DNA from: Pseudooceanicola spongiae
GTDB lineage: Bacteria > Pseudomonadota > Alphaproteobacteria > Rhodobacterales > Rhodobacteraceae
Direction of reading: 5' to 3'
Assembly (NCBI RefSeq): GCF_014899185.1
Contig: NZ_CP045201.1
Span: 2,092,501-2,156,500 of the forward strand
Length of the DNA stretch: 64,000 nucleotides
Part shown: piece by piece, positions 41,474 to 52,299 of the stretch
How the letters are laid out: every line of letters starts with the position of its first letter
Position numbering within the stretch: the first letter of the stretch is position 1
Program-made: the position numbers and the translations under genes
The notes under the pieces: generated by a model
What the model was told of the DNA's origin: nothing
What the model saw: only the letters and a program-made list of their open reading frames with translations
Database searches by the model: none

Positions 41474-43936
41474 ATGACCATCCCCACCAAGGCCAGCGCC
41501 GTCATCATCGGCGGCGGCATCGCCGGCTGCTCTGTCGCCTATCACCTGGCCAAGCTCGGCTGGACCGACGTCGTTCTGCTGGAGCGAAAGCAGCTCACTA
41601 GCGGCACCACATGGCACGCCGCCGGCCTGATCGCTCAGCTGCGCGCCACCAAGAACATGACCCGCCTCAGCAAATACTCACAAGAGCTCTACGGAGAGCT
41701 GGAGGCCGAGACAGGCGTCGCCACCGGGTTCCGCCGCAACGGCTCCATCACCATGGCCCTGACCGAGGAACGCCGGGAGGAGATCTTCCGTCAGGCCTCC
41801 ATGGCCCGCGCCTTCGGGGTTGAGGTCGACCAGCTGTCCGAGGCTGACCTGAAGGCCCTCTATCCTCACCTCAACACGACCGGTTTCGCCGGGGCCGTCC
41901 ACGTCCCGAAGGACGGTCAGGGCGATCCCGGCAACATCGCCCTCGCACTCGCCAAAGGTGCCCGGATGCGCGGCGCCCACACCTTGGAACATATGCTGGT
42001 CACCCAGGTCCACGAGACCACGCGCAACGGCCAACGCGCCGTCTCCGGCGTCTCATGGCAAAAGGACGGCACGCAGGAGACCGGCTTCATCGCCACCGAT
42101 TTCGTCGTCAACTGCGCCGGTATGTGGGCCGCCGAACTGGGCCGCAAGAACGCCGTCAACGTCCCCCTGCAGGCCTGCGAACACTTCTACATCGTGACCG
42201 AGACGATCCCCGGCCTGACCCAGCTGCCGACTCTGCGGGTGCCCGACGAATGCGCCTATTACAAGGAAGACGCCGGGAAAATCTTGCTCGGCGCGTTTGA
42301 GCCTGTCTCCAAACCCTGGGGCATGCACGGCATCCCCAAGGACTTCTGCTTCGACCAGCTGCCCGAGGATTTCGACCACTTCGAGCCGATCCTCGAAAAA
42401 GCCATCACCCGTGTCCCCCTGCTGGAAAGCGCCGGTATCCACACCTTCTTCAACGGTCCCGAAAGCTTTACCCCCGACGATGCCTACCACCTCGGCGAGG
42501 TGCCCGAGGTGCGCGGCTATTACGTCGCTGCTGGCTTCAACTCGGTCGGCATCCAGTCCTCGGGCGGCGCGGGCATGGCGCTGGCGCATTGGATGGAACA
42601 CGGCCAGCCGCCGTTTGACCTGTCGGACGTCGATATCCGCCGGATGCAGCCCTTCATGGGCAACCGCACCTATCTGGTGGAGCGCGCCAAAGAAACGCTC
42701 GGCCTGCTCTACGCCGACCACTTCCCCTACCGCCAGAAGGCCACCGCCCGCGGACTACGTCGCGCTCCGTTCCACGATCTGCTCGCCGCCCGTGGCGCCG
42801 TCTTCGGAGAAACGGCGGGGTGGGAGCGCGCCAACTGGTTCGCTGCCCCCGGTCAGACTCCGGCCTATGAATATTCATGGAAACGGCAGAACTGGTTCGA
42901 CAATTCCGCGACTGAACACCGCGCCATCCGCGAAAATGTCGGCCTCTACGACATGACCTCCTTCGGCAAGATCCTCGTCGACGGGCGCGACGCGGAAACC
43001 TTCCTGAACCACATCTGCGGTGCCGAGATGGCCGTGCCCACCGGCAAGATCGTCTACACCCAGTTCCTCAACCCCCTCGGCGGGATCGAGGCCGACGTCA
43101 CCGTCACCCGCCTGTCCGAGACGCGCTATATGGTCGTCACCCCCGCCGCGACCACCGTGCGCGACCTCAGCTGGATGACCCGCCATCGCGGCGATTTTGC
43201 CGTCTCTCTCTTTGACGCCACCGCGTCGGAGGCCGTGCTCTGCGTCATGGGGCCGAACGCCCGCGCCCTGCTGCAGGCCGCCGCCCCCTGGCACGACTGG
43301 TCGACCGAGGCCCACCCCTTCGGCACCATGCAACAGATCGAGATCGGCCTCGGGCTGGCCCGCGCGCACCGCGTCTCCTACGTCGGCGAACTGGGGTGGG
43401 AGCTGTACATCTCCACCGATCAGGCCACCCATGTGCTGGAGCATCTGCTGCAGGTCGGCGGCGCCTTCGGCCTGACCCTCTGCGGCCTGCACGCGATGGA
43501 CAGCTGCCGGATCGAGAAGGGCTTTCGCCACTTCGGCCACGACATCACGCAAGAGGATCACGTCCTCGAAGCGGGCCTCGGCTTTGCCGTAAAAACGGCC
43601 AAGCCCAGCTTTATCGGCCGCGACGCCGTGCTGCGCAAGAAAGACTCCGGACTGTCCTCGCGAATGCTGCAGTTCCGCCTGAGTGACCCCGCGCCGCTGC
43701 TCTATCACGCCGAACCGATCCTGCGCGACGGCGCGGTCGTCGGCTACCTGACCTCTGGCGCCTATGGTCATACGCTGGGGGGCGCGGTTGGTCTCGGCTA
43801 TGTGCCCTGCGCGGGTGAGGCGGTGGCGGATCTTCTGGCCTCCTCCTACCAGATCGAGATCGCAGGTGTTCGGCACGCCGCCGAGGCCTCGCTCAAGCCG
43901 CTCTACGATCCGACCTCAGCCCGCACCAAGGTCTGA
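41474..43936 (+). CDS. Dimethylglycine/sarcosine dehydrogenase-like FAD and folate enzyme
   Basis: The product is 820 residues from the ATG at 41474, which has GGAG eight bases upstream. The N-terminal half is a DAO-type FAD oxidoreductase (AVIIGGGIAGCSVAYHLAKLGW; TSGTTWHAAGL, the site of covalent flavin in relatives). The C-terminal half is a GcvT/aminomethyltransferase domain (ENVGLYDMTSFGKILVDG, YVGELGWELYI, GLHAMDSCRIEKGFRHFGHD) that passes the formaldehyde unit to tetrahydrofolate. It oxidatively demethylates N-methylated glycines or related amines. It ends the transporter operon, suggesting that the imported compound carries an N-methyl group. Confidence 0.9.
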   Translation: MTIPTKASAVIIGGGIAGCSVAYHLAKLGWTDVVLLERKQLTSGTTWHAAGLIAQLRATKNMTRLSKYSQELYGELEAETGVATGFRRNGSITMALTEERREEIFRQASMARAFGVEVDQLSEADLKALYPHLNTTGFAGAVHVPKDGQGDPGNIALALAKGARMRGAHTLEHMLVTQVHETTRNGQRAVSGVSWQKDGTQETGFIATDFVVNCAGMWAAELGRKNAVNVPLQACEHFYIVTETIPGLTQLPTLRVPDECAYYKEDAGKILLGAFEPVSKPWGMHGIPKDFCFDQLPEDFDHFEPILEKAITRVPLLESAGIHTFFNGPESFTPDDAYHLGEVPEVRGYYVAAGFNSVGIQSSGGAGMALAHWMEHGQPPFDLSDVDIRRMQPFMGNRTYLVERAKETLGLLYADHFPYRQKATARGLRRAPFHDLLAARGAVFGETAGWERANWFAAPGQTPAYEYSWKRQNWFDNSATEHRAIRENVGLYDMTSFGKILVDGRDAETFLNHICGAEMAVPTGKIVYTQFLNPLGGIEADVTVTRLSETRYMVVTPAATTVRDLSWMTRHRGDFAVSLFDATASEAVLCVMGPNARALLQAAAPWHDWSTEAHPFGTMQQIEIGLGLARAHRVSYVGELGWELYISTDQATHVLEHLLQVGGAFGLTLCGLHAMDSCRIEKGFRHFGHDITQEDHVLEAGLGFAVKTAKPSFIGRDAVLRKKDSGLSSRMLQFRLSDPAPLLYHAEPILRDGAVVGYLTSGAYGHTLGGAVGLGYVPCAGEAVADLLASSYQIEIAGVRHAAEASLKPLYDPTSARTKV

Positions 43937-43943
43937 TTTTCGC

Positions 43944-43987
43944 ACCGTTCAGTTACCGTTCAAATACCGACGGGATACCGACATCGC
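43944..43987 (+). repeat. Left 44-nt arm: four 11-bp ACCG repeats
   Basis: ACCG occurs at 43944, 43955, 43966 and 43977, exactly 11 bases apart; units are ACCGTTCAGTT, ACCGTTCAAAT, ACCGACGGGAT, ACCGACATCGC. The last 33 bases (43955-43987) match the inverted arm at 46058-46090 at 30 of 33 positions. A hairpin ATCGCAA-TT-TTGCGAT (43983-43998) follows. Confidence 0.85.
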
Positions 43988-44162
43988 AATTTTGCGATAT
44001 CTTCGCCTTGGGCGGCCGCCATTTCACACCGCCGCCCAAATCGGCCCTCTTCCTGCAAAACACCTGATTTTCAGGCGCAACAAATCCGTGATCTGATGCG
44101 TTGGGTTCGTGAACAGGGACCGGTACAACCGCCGGACCAGGGTCAAGGGACCGGAGCAACAG

Positions 44163-45146
44163 ATGAACGCGATTGCAGAGCCGAACGGAGACACCCCACG
44201 AGATATGGATATCTCAGCCACTGAGCCCACTACATCTACCGCGATTGAGGGGCCCATCACGATCATCGCCAACCGCAAGTCCGGCACCAATGCCCGTGAC
44301 GCCGAGGCGATTGACCGTGCGCTGGCGGTCTTTGGGGCCGACAAGGCCGAGCTGCGCCACTGGGATCCGAAAGAGGATCTGGACGCCCTTGTGCGCAGCG
44401 CCATCGACGACGGAGCCCGTCTGATCGTCGCCGCAGGCGGGGACGGCACCGCCATGGCCATCGCCTCCTCCATGCTCGGCACCGGCTGCGCCATGGCCGT
44501 CTTGCCCTTGGGAACATTCAATTATTTCGCCCGCGGGTTGAACCTTCCCGAAGATCCAGAAGAGGCCGCGAGGGCGATTTTGGCCGGCTACACCCGCGAC
44601 ATCAGCGTCGGCATGGTGAACGACCGGGTATTTCTGAACAACGCCAGCCTCGGCATCTACCCCGCGATCCTGAAGGAGCGCGAGACGGTCTATGCCCGCT
44701 GGGGCCGCCGCCGGTTGATGGCGCATTGGTCCGTGGTTAAAACCTTTCTGCAATTTCAACGCCCTATGAAGCTGACCATCTCCGCTGACGGCAAGAAGAT
44801 GGACCGCCGCACGCCGCTGCTGTTCGTTGCACGCTCCGCTTTTCAGCTGGAGCGATTCGGACTGACCGGGGGCGAGGCGATCCACCGTGATCAATTCGCC
44901 ATGCTGGTCGGGCTTGGCGATACGCGCGCCGACCTGTTCGCCCTCGCCTGGCGGCTGGTCACACGCAGCATGCGCGAGGGCCGCGACTATGAACTGATCT
45001 GCGCCAGCGACGTCACGGTCGAGACCGCAAAGCGCCGGGCTCTGGTGGCGTTTGACGGCGAAAAAACCCGTGATTACAGTCCCTTCGAGTTCAAGATGTC
45101 CGACGAAAAGCTGACCATTGTGCTGCCAAAGGATGGCCCGGCATGA
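44163..45146 (+). CDS. Diacylglycerol/sphingosine-kinase-type lipid kinase
   Basis: The product is 327 residues from the ATG at 44163, which has GGAG six bases upstream. The DAGK catalytic domain is clear: ITIIANRKSG at the start and VAAGGDGTAMAIASSM for nucleotide binding, then LPLGTFNYFARGLN. It probably phosphorylates diacylglycerol or a related lipid. Its stop overlaps the phosphoesterase start by ATGA, so the two form an operon, and the pair is bracketed by inverted 44-nt repeat arms. Confidence 0.9.
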   Translation: MNAIAEPNGDTPRDMDISATEPTTSTAIEGPITIIANRKSGTNARDAEAIDRALAVFGADKAELRHWDPKEDLDALVRSAIDDGARLIVAAGGDGTAMAIASSMLGTGCAMAVLPLGTFNYFARGLNLPEDPEEAARAILAGYTRDISVGMVNDRVFLNNASLGIYPAILKERETVYARWGRRRLMAHWSVVKTFLQFQRPMKLTISADGKKMDRRTPLLFVARSAFQLERFGLTGGEAIHRDQFAMLVGLGDTRADLFALAWRLVTRSMREGRDYELICASDVTVETAKRRALVAFDGEKTRDYSPFEFKMSDEKLTIVLPKDGPA

Positions 45147-46009
45147 GGCGCATCCTGCATCTTTCCGATCTGCACTTTGGCCGCACCTCACCCGAACTGG
45201 AGGCGCCTCTGCTGGAGGTGATCCACCGGCTGGACCCCGATCTGGTGGTGATTTCGGGCGATTTCACGCAGCGCGCAAGGATTTCGCAGTACGAGCAGGC
45301 GCAGGCCTTCGTCGCCCGGATCAAGGCCCCTGTGCTGGGCGTTCCGGGCAATCACGACACGCCGCTCGACAACCTTTTCATGAGGTTTTTCAAACCCTTC
45401 TCGCGGTACAAGCGCTATATCAACCGTAATCTGGAGCCGGGGTTCCGCGACAGTGAAATCTCGGTCGTTGGCGTGAACACGGTTAACAGGTTTGCGTGGC
45501 AGAGTGGTAAATTCGCCGAACGTACGGTGCAGCGGGTCTGTGGCAGCTTTGAAGATGCCTCGTCTCGTCTGCGGGTTGCCGTGCTGCATCACCCGCTGGA
45601 GCATGGCCCCGAGGTCGACAAACGCCCGATGAAGGGCGGCGGCAAGGCACTGCAGGCGCTGGAAAACTGCGGCGTCGATGTCGTGCTTTCGGGGCATTTG
45701 CACACCGCCTCAACCGCGCCTTTCACCGCCGCGCCGGGGTTGCTCTGCGTGCAGGCGGGCACCGGGCTTTCGACACGCCTGCGCGGAGAGCTGAACACTT
45801 TCAATATGTTGGAGGTCAGTGCCGAGCGCGTCGAGGTGACAACCTGGGCCGCGCGCTGGCCCGAGGGCGACGCGCCGGTCTTTGAAGCAACCGACACTTT
45901 CGTGCATCGCCGCCAGAGCCATGGGGCCGATCTGATCGACCGCCCCGGACACCGCTTTCAGCCCGCGCAGCATCTGGAGACAGAGCCGCGAGAGGCCCAT
46001 CAACGCTGA
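45143..46009 (+). CDS. Calcineurin-like metallophosphoesterase
   Basis: The product is 288 residues with all metal motifs: ILHLSDLHFG, VISGDFTQRA, GVPGNHDTP, VAVLHHPLEHG and VLSGHLHTA. It probably cleaves a phosphomonoester or diester such as a lipid head group or cyclic nucleotide. Translationally coupled to the lipid kinase, it may act on the same lipid pool; phospholipid remodelling is one possibility. The C-terminal 45 residues are polar and not part of the fold. Confidence 0.92.
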   Translation: MRRILHLSDLHFGRTSPELEAPLLEVIHRLDPDLVVISGDFTQRARISQYEQAQAFVARIKAPVLGVPGNHDTPLDNLFMRFFKPFSRYKRYINRNLEPGFRDSEISVVGVNTVNRFAWQSGKFAERTVQRVCGSFEDASSRLRVAVLHHPLEHGPEVDKRPMKGGGKALQALENCGVDVVLSGHLHTASTAPFTAAPGLLCVQAGTGLSTRLRGELNTFNMLEVSAERVEVTTWAARWPEGDAPVFEATDTFVHRRQSHGADLIDRPGHRFQPAQHLETEPREAHQR

Positions 46010-46057
46010 GTTTCAGCACCGCCCGCCGTAAGGTTAATGGCCACAGAGCCTGAAATC

Positions 46058-46101
46058 GCGATGTCGGTATTGCGTCGGTATCTGAACGGTATCCGGGCGG
46101 T
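46058..46101 (-). repeat. Right 44-nt arm: four 11-bp ACCG repeats, inverted relative to the left arm
   Basis: On the minus strand the units are ACCGCCCGGAT, ACCGTTCAGAT, ACCGACGCAAT and ACCGACATCGC, again 11 bases apart. The inner 33 bases mirror the left arm with three differences. The arm lies downstream of both the phosphoesterase gene and the convergent acetyltransferase gene, so it is not an obvious promoter operator. Confidence 0.85.
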
Positions 46102-46145
46102 GTGGTTTTGCCCGGCCAGACAAGCGTTAACGCATGGCCCGGTCC

Positions 46146-46694
46146 TCAGTCGGATATCGGGCGCGCCGGGTTGCCGACCCAGGTTTCCCCGGCGGGCACG
46201 TCATGGGTGACGATGGCCCCTGCCCCGATGATCGCGCCGTCGCCGATGCTGACACCCGGCAACAGGATCGCGCCGCCGCCGATCCAGGTGTCGGTGCCGA
46301 TAGTCACGGGATAGCCGATCTCCTGCCCTGCCGCGCGCAGGGCCGCGTCGCCGTGATGCTGGGGGGTGTAGATCTGCACATTCGGGCCGATCAAGGTGCG
46401 CGAGCCGATGCGCACGGGGGCCGTGTCCAGAATGGTGACGCCCGCGTTCAGATAGACTCCGGTTCCGATATGCAGGTTGAAGCCGTAGGCACAATGGAAC
46501 GGCGCTTCGATGAAACAGCCATCCCCGACCGAGCCGAGCAGATCGCGCAGGGCCGAGGCCATCTCTCCGCGCCCACCGGGGTGGGTCATGTTGTGTTCAT
46601 GCACCGCGGCGCGGGCGGCGGTGCGCAGATCTTCAAGCTCGTCGCCAAGGCTGTTGTACCAAAGGCCGGCCTGCATCTTTTCCAATTCAGTCAT
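46146..46694 (-). CDS. Maltose/galactoside-type O-acetyltransferase (LbH)
   Basis: The product is 182 residues from the ATG at 46694. It starts with the Mac domain (LEKMQAGLWYNSLGDELEDLR), then left-handed beta-helix hexapeptides (IGTGVYLNAGVTILDTAPVRIG, IGGGAILLPGVSIGDGAIIGAG) and the closing VPAGETWVGNPARPI. The catalytic His lies in IYTPQHHGD. It transfers acetyl from acetyl-CoA to sugars. It is a single gene converging with the phosphoesterase. Confidence 0.93.
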   Translation of the reverse strand: MTELEKMQAGLWYNSLGDELEDLRTAARAAVHEHNMTHPGGRGEMASALRDLLGSVGDGCFIEAPFHCAYGFNLHIGTGVYLNAGVTILDTAPVRIGSRTLIGPNVQIYTPQHHGDAALRAAGQEIGYPVTIGTDTWIGGGAILLPGVSIGDGAIIGAGAIVTHDVPAGETWVGNPARPISD

Positions 46695-46839
46695 GGTGTG
46701 CCCCTGCTGCATGAACGGGTCAGAGTGGCCGTCTGTCCGCAGGAAGGCAATGGGGATCGCGGCGGTCTGCGCAGCAACAGCAGGTCTGCGCCGATGCGTG
46801 GCCGCGGCGAGGGGGGTGCCCCGCCGCAGCCCCTAGGGA

Positions 46840-47193
46840 TCAGGAGGCGTCGATCTTGAGATCGGACAGGCAGGCCTGCGCCAGATCACGGTCGGCGGAT
46901 TCGGAGCCCGGCATGGTGGCCCAGCCCGCATCCATCACCGCATCGCGGCGCTTGTAGGTCGAAGCTTCGCGGATCGTGGCCATCTTGGCGAACCGGTCGC
47001 TGTCGTTGGCCGATTTTTCGAGGCAAACAGGCACCAGCGCGCTGATCACGCTGCTGTGGGACATTTCACTGGCCATCTCGTCTGCGCTGCTGCCGGTCAT
47101 CCAGCCGCCCCATGAAAATCCGACGATACCAATCGCTACGGCACCGACGATGGCACCATAGATGCCGGGTTTCAGCCATTCGGGAGTGTTCAT
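46840..47193 (-). CDS. Hypothetical protein with one N-terminal membrane segment
   Basis: The product is 117 residues. One transmembrane segment (IYGAIVGAVAIGIVGFSWGGWM) is followed by a soluble domain with two cysteines (VPVCLEKSANDSDRF, LAQACLSDL) and no known motif. Similar proteins are common in alphaproteobacteria. Its ATG follows the upstream stop directly, with GGAGAA as ribosome site, so it is co-translated with the 98-residue gene. Confidence 0.75.
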   Translation of the reverse strand: MNTPEWLKPGIYGAIVGAVAIGIVGFSWGGWMTGSSADEMASEMSHSSVISALVPVCLEKSANDSDRFAKMATIREASTYKRRDAVMDAGWATMPGSESADRDLAQACLSDLKIDAS

Positions 47194-47490
47194 TCAAAAG
47201 TTCTCCTGCGGGGGAAGCGCCGCTTCGCTTGCATCGGAAAATGCTCGGTCACGGCTAAGCGCCGCGTCCAGGTCTGTTTCGGAGATCTCGCGCCATTCGC
47301 TGCGCCGGGCGTGACCGCCCTTGCCATGCACCGTCAGGAAGGTTGCCGTGCGCCGCCAGGCCTCGAAGGAGAGGCCCTGCAGCTGCTCTTCCTCGATGAC
47401 AACTTCGTAAGTGCCGCCGGGAAAAGTGCCGGGAGCGCCCTGCAAGGAAAAGGGGTGTGCAAACGTCACCGATGTTCTGGAAGTCCGCAT
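47194..47490 (-). CDS. Small hypothetical protein
   Basis: The product is 98 residues from the ATG at 47490 with GGAGAGG upstream. It contains TFPGGTYEVVIEEEQLQGLSFEAWRR, a beta-rich stretch resembling small conserved Rhodobacteraceae proteins. It is operonic with the membrane protein at 46840. No function can be assigned. Confidence 0.7.
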   Translation of the reverse strand: MRTSRTSVTFAHPFSLQGAPGTFPGGTYEVVIEEEQLQGLSFEAWRRTATFLTVHGKGGHARRSEWREISETDLDAALSRDRAFSDASEAALPPQENF

Positions 47491-47607
47491 GTCCCTCTCC
47501 TCTACGCCATGACTGGTGGTGGAGCGCGTGCAGCGCCAGATCTTCCCCAAGACCTAACATGGCGAGATTGCGCCGGGGCTGATCCAGGTTAGGGCGAAGG
47601 AATGCGT

Positions 47608-47626
47608 TTGCGGCCTTTGGCCGCAA
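47608..47626. terminator. GC-rich hairpin after the Crp/Fnr gene
   Basis: TTGCGGCC-TTT-GGCCGCAA, perfect 8-bp arms, followed by a second GCGGCC-rich copy at about 47637-47653. It lies downstream of the minus-strand Crp/Fnr gene; a U-tract is lacking, so termination is uncertain. Confidence 0.4.
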
Positions 47627-47670
47627 CGGTGTGGGTTTGCGGCCTGCGGCCGCGGCGGTGGCGGTAGGGG

Positions 47671-48396
47671 TTATTTCAGCAGAGGCCCGGTGTGATCCAG
47701 ATAAGCGGGGTCGAAATCGGCCAGCGCGACCAGACCGTCGTAATCGTCGAAGGTGACGTGGCCATCGCGGAAGGTCAGCAACCCTGCTTCGCGCAGGCGG
47801 CGCAGCACGCGGTTGACGTGCACGGCACTGAGGCCCAGCGTATCGGCCAGATGGTATTGCGTCAGCGGGCAATCGTATCCCGCCCGCGTGCCGAGCCCCA
47901 CCAGCTTCAGACGCGCGCCGAGTTCCAGCAGGAAGTGCCCCATGCGCTGATCGGCGTCGCGCCGCCCCAGCCCGACAAGGTGCTCCACGACCATCGCCTC
48001 GTCCCGCGACACGGCCCACAGGACCGCAGTGGCAAGGCGGGGCGTCTGGGCGAAGGCGGCCAGCAGATCGGAGACCAGCACTTCGGCCGCGACAATCTCG
48101 CCGATCGGCTCGACGCTGTGGTCGGAGGTGTGCAGCAACACACTGCGCAACCCGAGGAAATCGCCCGGGATCTGGAAATCGACGATCTGGCGCGAGCCAT
48201 CCATCTGCAGCTTGTACGAACAGACCCAGCCCTCGGACAGGATATACGCGGCCTGTTCGCTTTGCCCCTGATGCACCAGATCGCGGCCGGCGTGAAAGAC
48301 GCGGCGGCGCTGGTGCAGACGCTCCAGCACCTCAAGTTCGACCGAGGTCAGGGCGACGAAGGCTTTGAGTTTGCGGGTCAGTGGGGTGCTATCCAT
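47671..48396 (-). CDS. Crp/Fnr-family transcriptional regulator
   Basis: The product is 241 residues. A cyclic-nucleotide-type sensor domain ([35 protein letters not shown]) precedes a Crp-type helix-turn-helix ([31 protein letters not shown]). The Fnr cysteine cluster is absent, so it is not an oxygen sensor of the Fnr type. It is a single gene diverging from the small gene at 48557. Confidence 0.93.
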   Translation of the reverse strand: MDSTPLTRKLKAFVALTSVELEVLERLHQRRRVFHAGRDLVHQGQSEQAAYILSEGWVCSYKLQMDGSRQIVDFQIPGDFLGLRSVLLHTSDHSVEPIGEIVAAEVLVSDLLAAFAQTPRLATAVLWAVSRDEAMVVEHLVGLGRRDADQRMGHFLLELGARLKLVGLGTRAGYDCPLTQYHLADTLGLSAVHVNRVLRRLREAGLLTFRDGHVTFDDYDGLVALADFDPAYLDHTGPLLK

Positions 48397-48556
48397 GGCG
48401 CTCGACCGAGCCTCCTGAAAAGGGGGGACGTTATAAAGGCGATGGCGCGTGCTGCTCTCGATCAGTCCGGTATAGCAGGTTTCCTGACAGACTGTTGGCC
48501 TAGTTCAGGCAGGTCCCCCTGTCCTGATCATCAATCGCCGGGAAGGACAACACGAG

Positions 48557-48793
48557 ATGCCAGAACGCAGAGATCATGCCGGAATCGCGGCCCTGTCGCT
48601 GTGCGAAGCGATGCTGCTGGCGCTGAGGGACAACGCCGTCCTGCCCGAGCGCGAGATCGAGGGCATCCTGCGCGATGCCGCCGACACCCATGCCAATGCC
48701 GCCAAACCCGATGCCGATCAGCAGATGCACCGCGCCGTGGCGCAGCTGATCAATGGCATTCTGGGCAAGTTCGTACCCTTGCAGGGCCGCTAG
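48557..48793 (+). CDS. Small conserved hypothetical protein
   Basis: The product is 78 residues and helical ([33 protein letters not shown]). Its ribosome site GAAGGA precedes ATG 48557. It diverges from the Crp/Fnr gene and lies directly upstream of the groESL control region. The function is unknown. Confidence 0.7.
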   Translation: MPERRDHAGIAALSLCEAMLLALRDNAVLPEREIEGILRDAADTHANAAKPDADQQMHRAVAQLINGILGKFVPLQGR

Positions 48794-48875
48794 GCTCGGC
48801 TGCGCCCCAACGACGCCAAAGTATATTCGCCGTGCCCCATTGCCGTGGCGCGTGGCAATCGCTAACTCTGATGCA

Positions 48876-48902
48876 TTGGCACTCTCACAGACAGAGTGCC
48901 AG
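48876..48902. promoter_or_regulatory. CIRCE element (HrcA operator) of groESL
   Basis: TTGGCACTC-N9-GAGTGCCAG, a close match to the CIRCE consensus TTAGCACTC-N9-GAGTGCTAA. It lies 56 bases before the groES start. HrcA would repress groESL here and release it on heat shock. hrcA is not in the window. Confidence 0.93.
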
Positions 48903-48957
48903 ACCTCATTCACGATATAGCTATCACCTCAGGAAATCTCGAAAAGGAGCGTTTCCC

Positions 48958-50920
<1,963 letters not shown>

Positions 50921-50933
50921 GCGACGCCTTTAC

Positions 50934-50962
50934 CGGGGGCAGCGCGGTACGCCGCCCCCAAC
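50934..50962. terminator. Hairpin after groEL without U-tract
   Basis: GGGGGC-A-GCG and CGC-C-GCCCCC pair with one mismatch around a 5-nt loop (about 50936-50960). There is no T-run, so this may stabilise the mRNA rather than terminate it. Confidence 0.4.
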
Positions 50963-51031
50963 CCGCACGGCGCGGGTCTCACAGCCGATCACCACGATGA
51001 AACTGCACTCAGCTTTCAGGAGATACGGGAC

Positions 51032-51160
51032 ATGAGCAAGGGCGACAAACAACGCAGCAACAAAGAAATCAAGAAACCGAAGAAGGCCAAGGAGAAGGTC
51101 GTCGCGGTGGCTGATTTTTCCAAGGGTCAGACCCCTTTGAGCATCAATAAAAAGAAATAA
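51032..51160 (+). CDS. Small lysine-rich protein
   Basis: The product is 42 residues, from ATG 51032 to TAA 51160, with CAGGAG upstream. It is very basic (SNKEIKKPKKAKEKVVAVADFSKG) and ends in INKKK. Similar short proteins occur in many alphaproteobacteria. A terminator hairpin begins at its stop codon. A nucleic-acid-binding role is possible from charge alone. Confidence 0.75.
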   Translation: MSKGDKQRSNKEIKKPKKAKEKVVAVADFSKGQTPLSINKKK

Positions 51161-51182
51161 GGCCCCCGAAAGGGAGCCTTTG
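51159..51182 (+). terminator. Rho-independent terminator of the small lysine-rich gene
   Basis: AAGGCcCCC-GAAA-GGGaGCCTT (51159-51167 and 51172-51180), one mismatch, GNRA-type loop, followed by T-rich sequence. Confidence 0.7.
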
Positions 51183-51200
51183 ATCTTCGCTGCAGTGAAC

Positions 51201-51236
51201 AGCCCCTGCCCCGTATGACCGGGACAGGGGCTTTTT
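51201..51236. terminator. Bidirectional terminator between the small gene and choV
   Basis: A 12-bp stem with one mismatch (51201-51212 and 51221-51232; AGCCCCTG...CAGGGGCT) and an 8-nt loop, followed by TTTTT on the plus strand. On the minus strand it lies just after the choV stop. Confidence 0.85.
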
Positions 51237-51246
51237 GGTGTCGTGG

Positions 51247-52299
51247 TCAGGAGTTCTTGGCGTGCAGCGCCGAGATGATGTCCTGATTGGTGATCGAGCC
51301 GAGGTCGGTTTCGCCGTCCTTGACGCCGATGATATCGGTGCCGCCAGACAGGGTCTGGATGACATCATTGACCGGCGTGTCGGGATGCACCTGAACGCTC
51401 GCCTGCTGCGCCAGAGTCTTGGACATGACGTCCGAGGCCAGCAGCACGTTCAGCGGGTTCATGTGCGTCACGAAATCCTCGACATAGGCATTGGCCGGGT
51501 TGGCGATGATGTCCTGCGGGGTGCCGCATTGCACGATGCGCCCGCCCTCCATGATCGCGATCCGGTTGCCGAGCTTGAACGCCTCATCCAGGTCGTGGCT
51601 GACGAAGACGATGGTGCGCTTGAGCTTCTGTTGCAGCTCCAGCAGTTCGTCCTGCAGGCGCGAGCGGATCAGCGGGTCGAGCGCGCTGAAGGGTTCGTCC
51701 ATCAGCAGGATCGGGGCTTCGGTCGCAAAGGCGCGGGCCAGGCCGACACGCTGCTGCATGCCGCCCGAAAGTTCGGACACCTTGTTGTCGGCCCAGTCGG
51801 TCAGGCCGACCAGATCCAGCTGCTCACGCGCCTTCTTTTCGCGCGCCGCCTTGGACATGCCCGAAAGCTCCAACCCGAGGGCGACGTTGTCGACCACGTT
51901 GCGCCAAGGCAGCAGGCCGAACTGCTGGAACACCATCGCGACCATCTGACGACGCAGCTTGCGCATGTCCTCGCCCTTGCACTTGGCCGCATCCAGCGTC
52001 GAGCCGAGCGTCGTCACCCGTACCGAGCCGCGCACCACGGGGTTCAACCCGTTGACGGCGCGCAGCAGGGTCGATTTGCCCGACCCCGACAGACCCATGA
52101 GGACGAGGATCTCGCCCTCCTCCACCGAGAGCGAGCAGTTGTGCACGCCCAGCACCTGGCCGGTTTCCTTCTGGATTTCGCTGCGGCTTTGCCCTGCGTC
52201 CATCAGCGGCAGAGCCCTTTCGGGCTTGTCCCCAAAGACGATCGAAACATTGTCGAATTCGACCGCCGGGGCTTTCTTGTCAAACATCTGTTCGCTCAT
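51247..52299 (-). CDS. choV: Choline ABC transporter ATP-binding protein
   Basis: The product is 350 residues. It has Walker A GLSGSGKST (69-77), the signature SELSGGMQQRVGLARAFA, Walker B ILLMDEPFSALD, and a short degenerate CBS-like C-terminal region. It belongs to the glycine-betaine/choline (ProV/ChoV) group. Its ATG overlaps the choW stop. Context with choW, choX and the bet genes fixes the substrate class as choline. Confidence 0.95.
   Translation of the reverse strand: MSEQMFDKKAPAVEFDNVSIVFGDKPERALPLMDAGQSRSEIQKETGQVLGVHNCSLSVEEGEILVLMGLSGSGKSTLLRAVNGLNPVVRGSVRVTTLGSTLDAAKCKGEDMRKLRRQMVAMVFQQFGLLPWRNVVDNVALGLELSGMSKAAREKKAREQLDLVGLTDWADNKVSELSGGMQQRVGLARAFATEAPILLMDEPFSALDPLIRSRLQDELLELQQKLKRTIVFVSHDLDEAFKLGNRIAIMEGGRIVQCGTPQDIIANPANAYVEDFVTHMNPLNVLLASDVMSKTLAQQASVQVHPDTPVNDVIQTLSGGTDIIGVKDGETDLGSITNQDIISALHAKNS

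Noticed and set aside
43944..43987. Reading the 11-bp array as a classical PhoB box
   Set aside because: The period fits, but the unit sequence does not match CTGTCAT-type PhoB half-sites.
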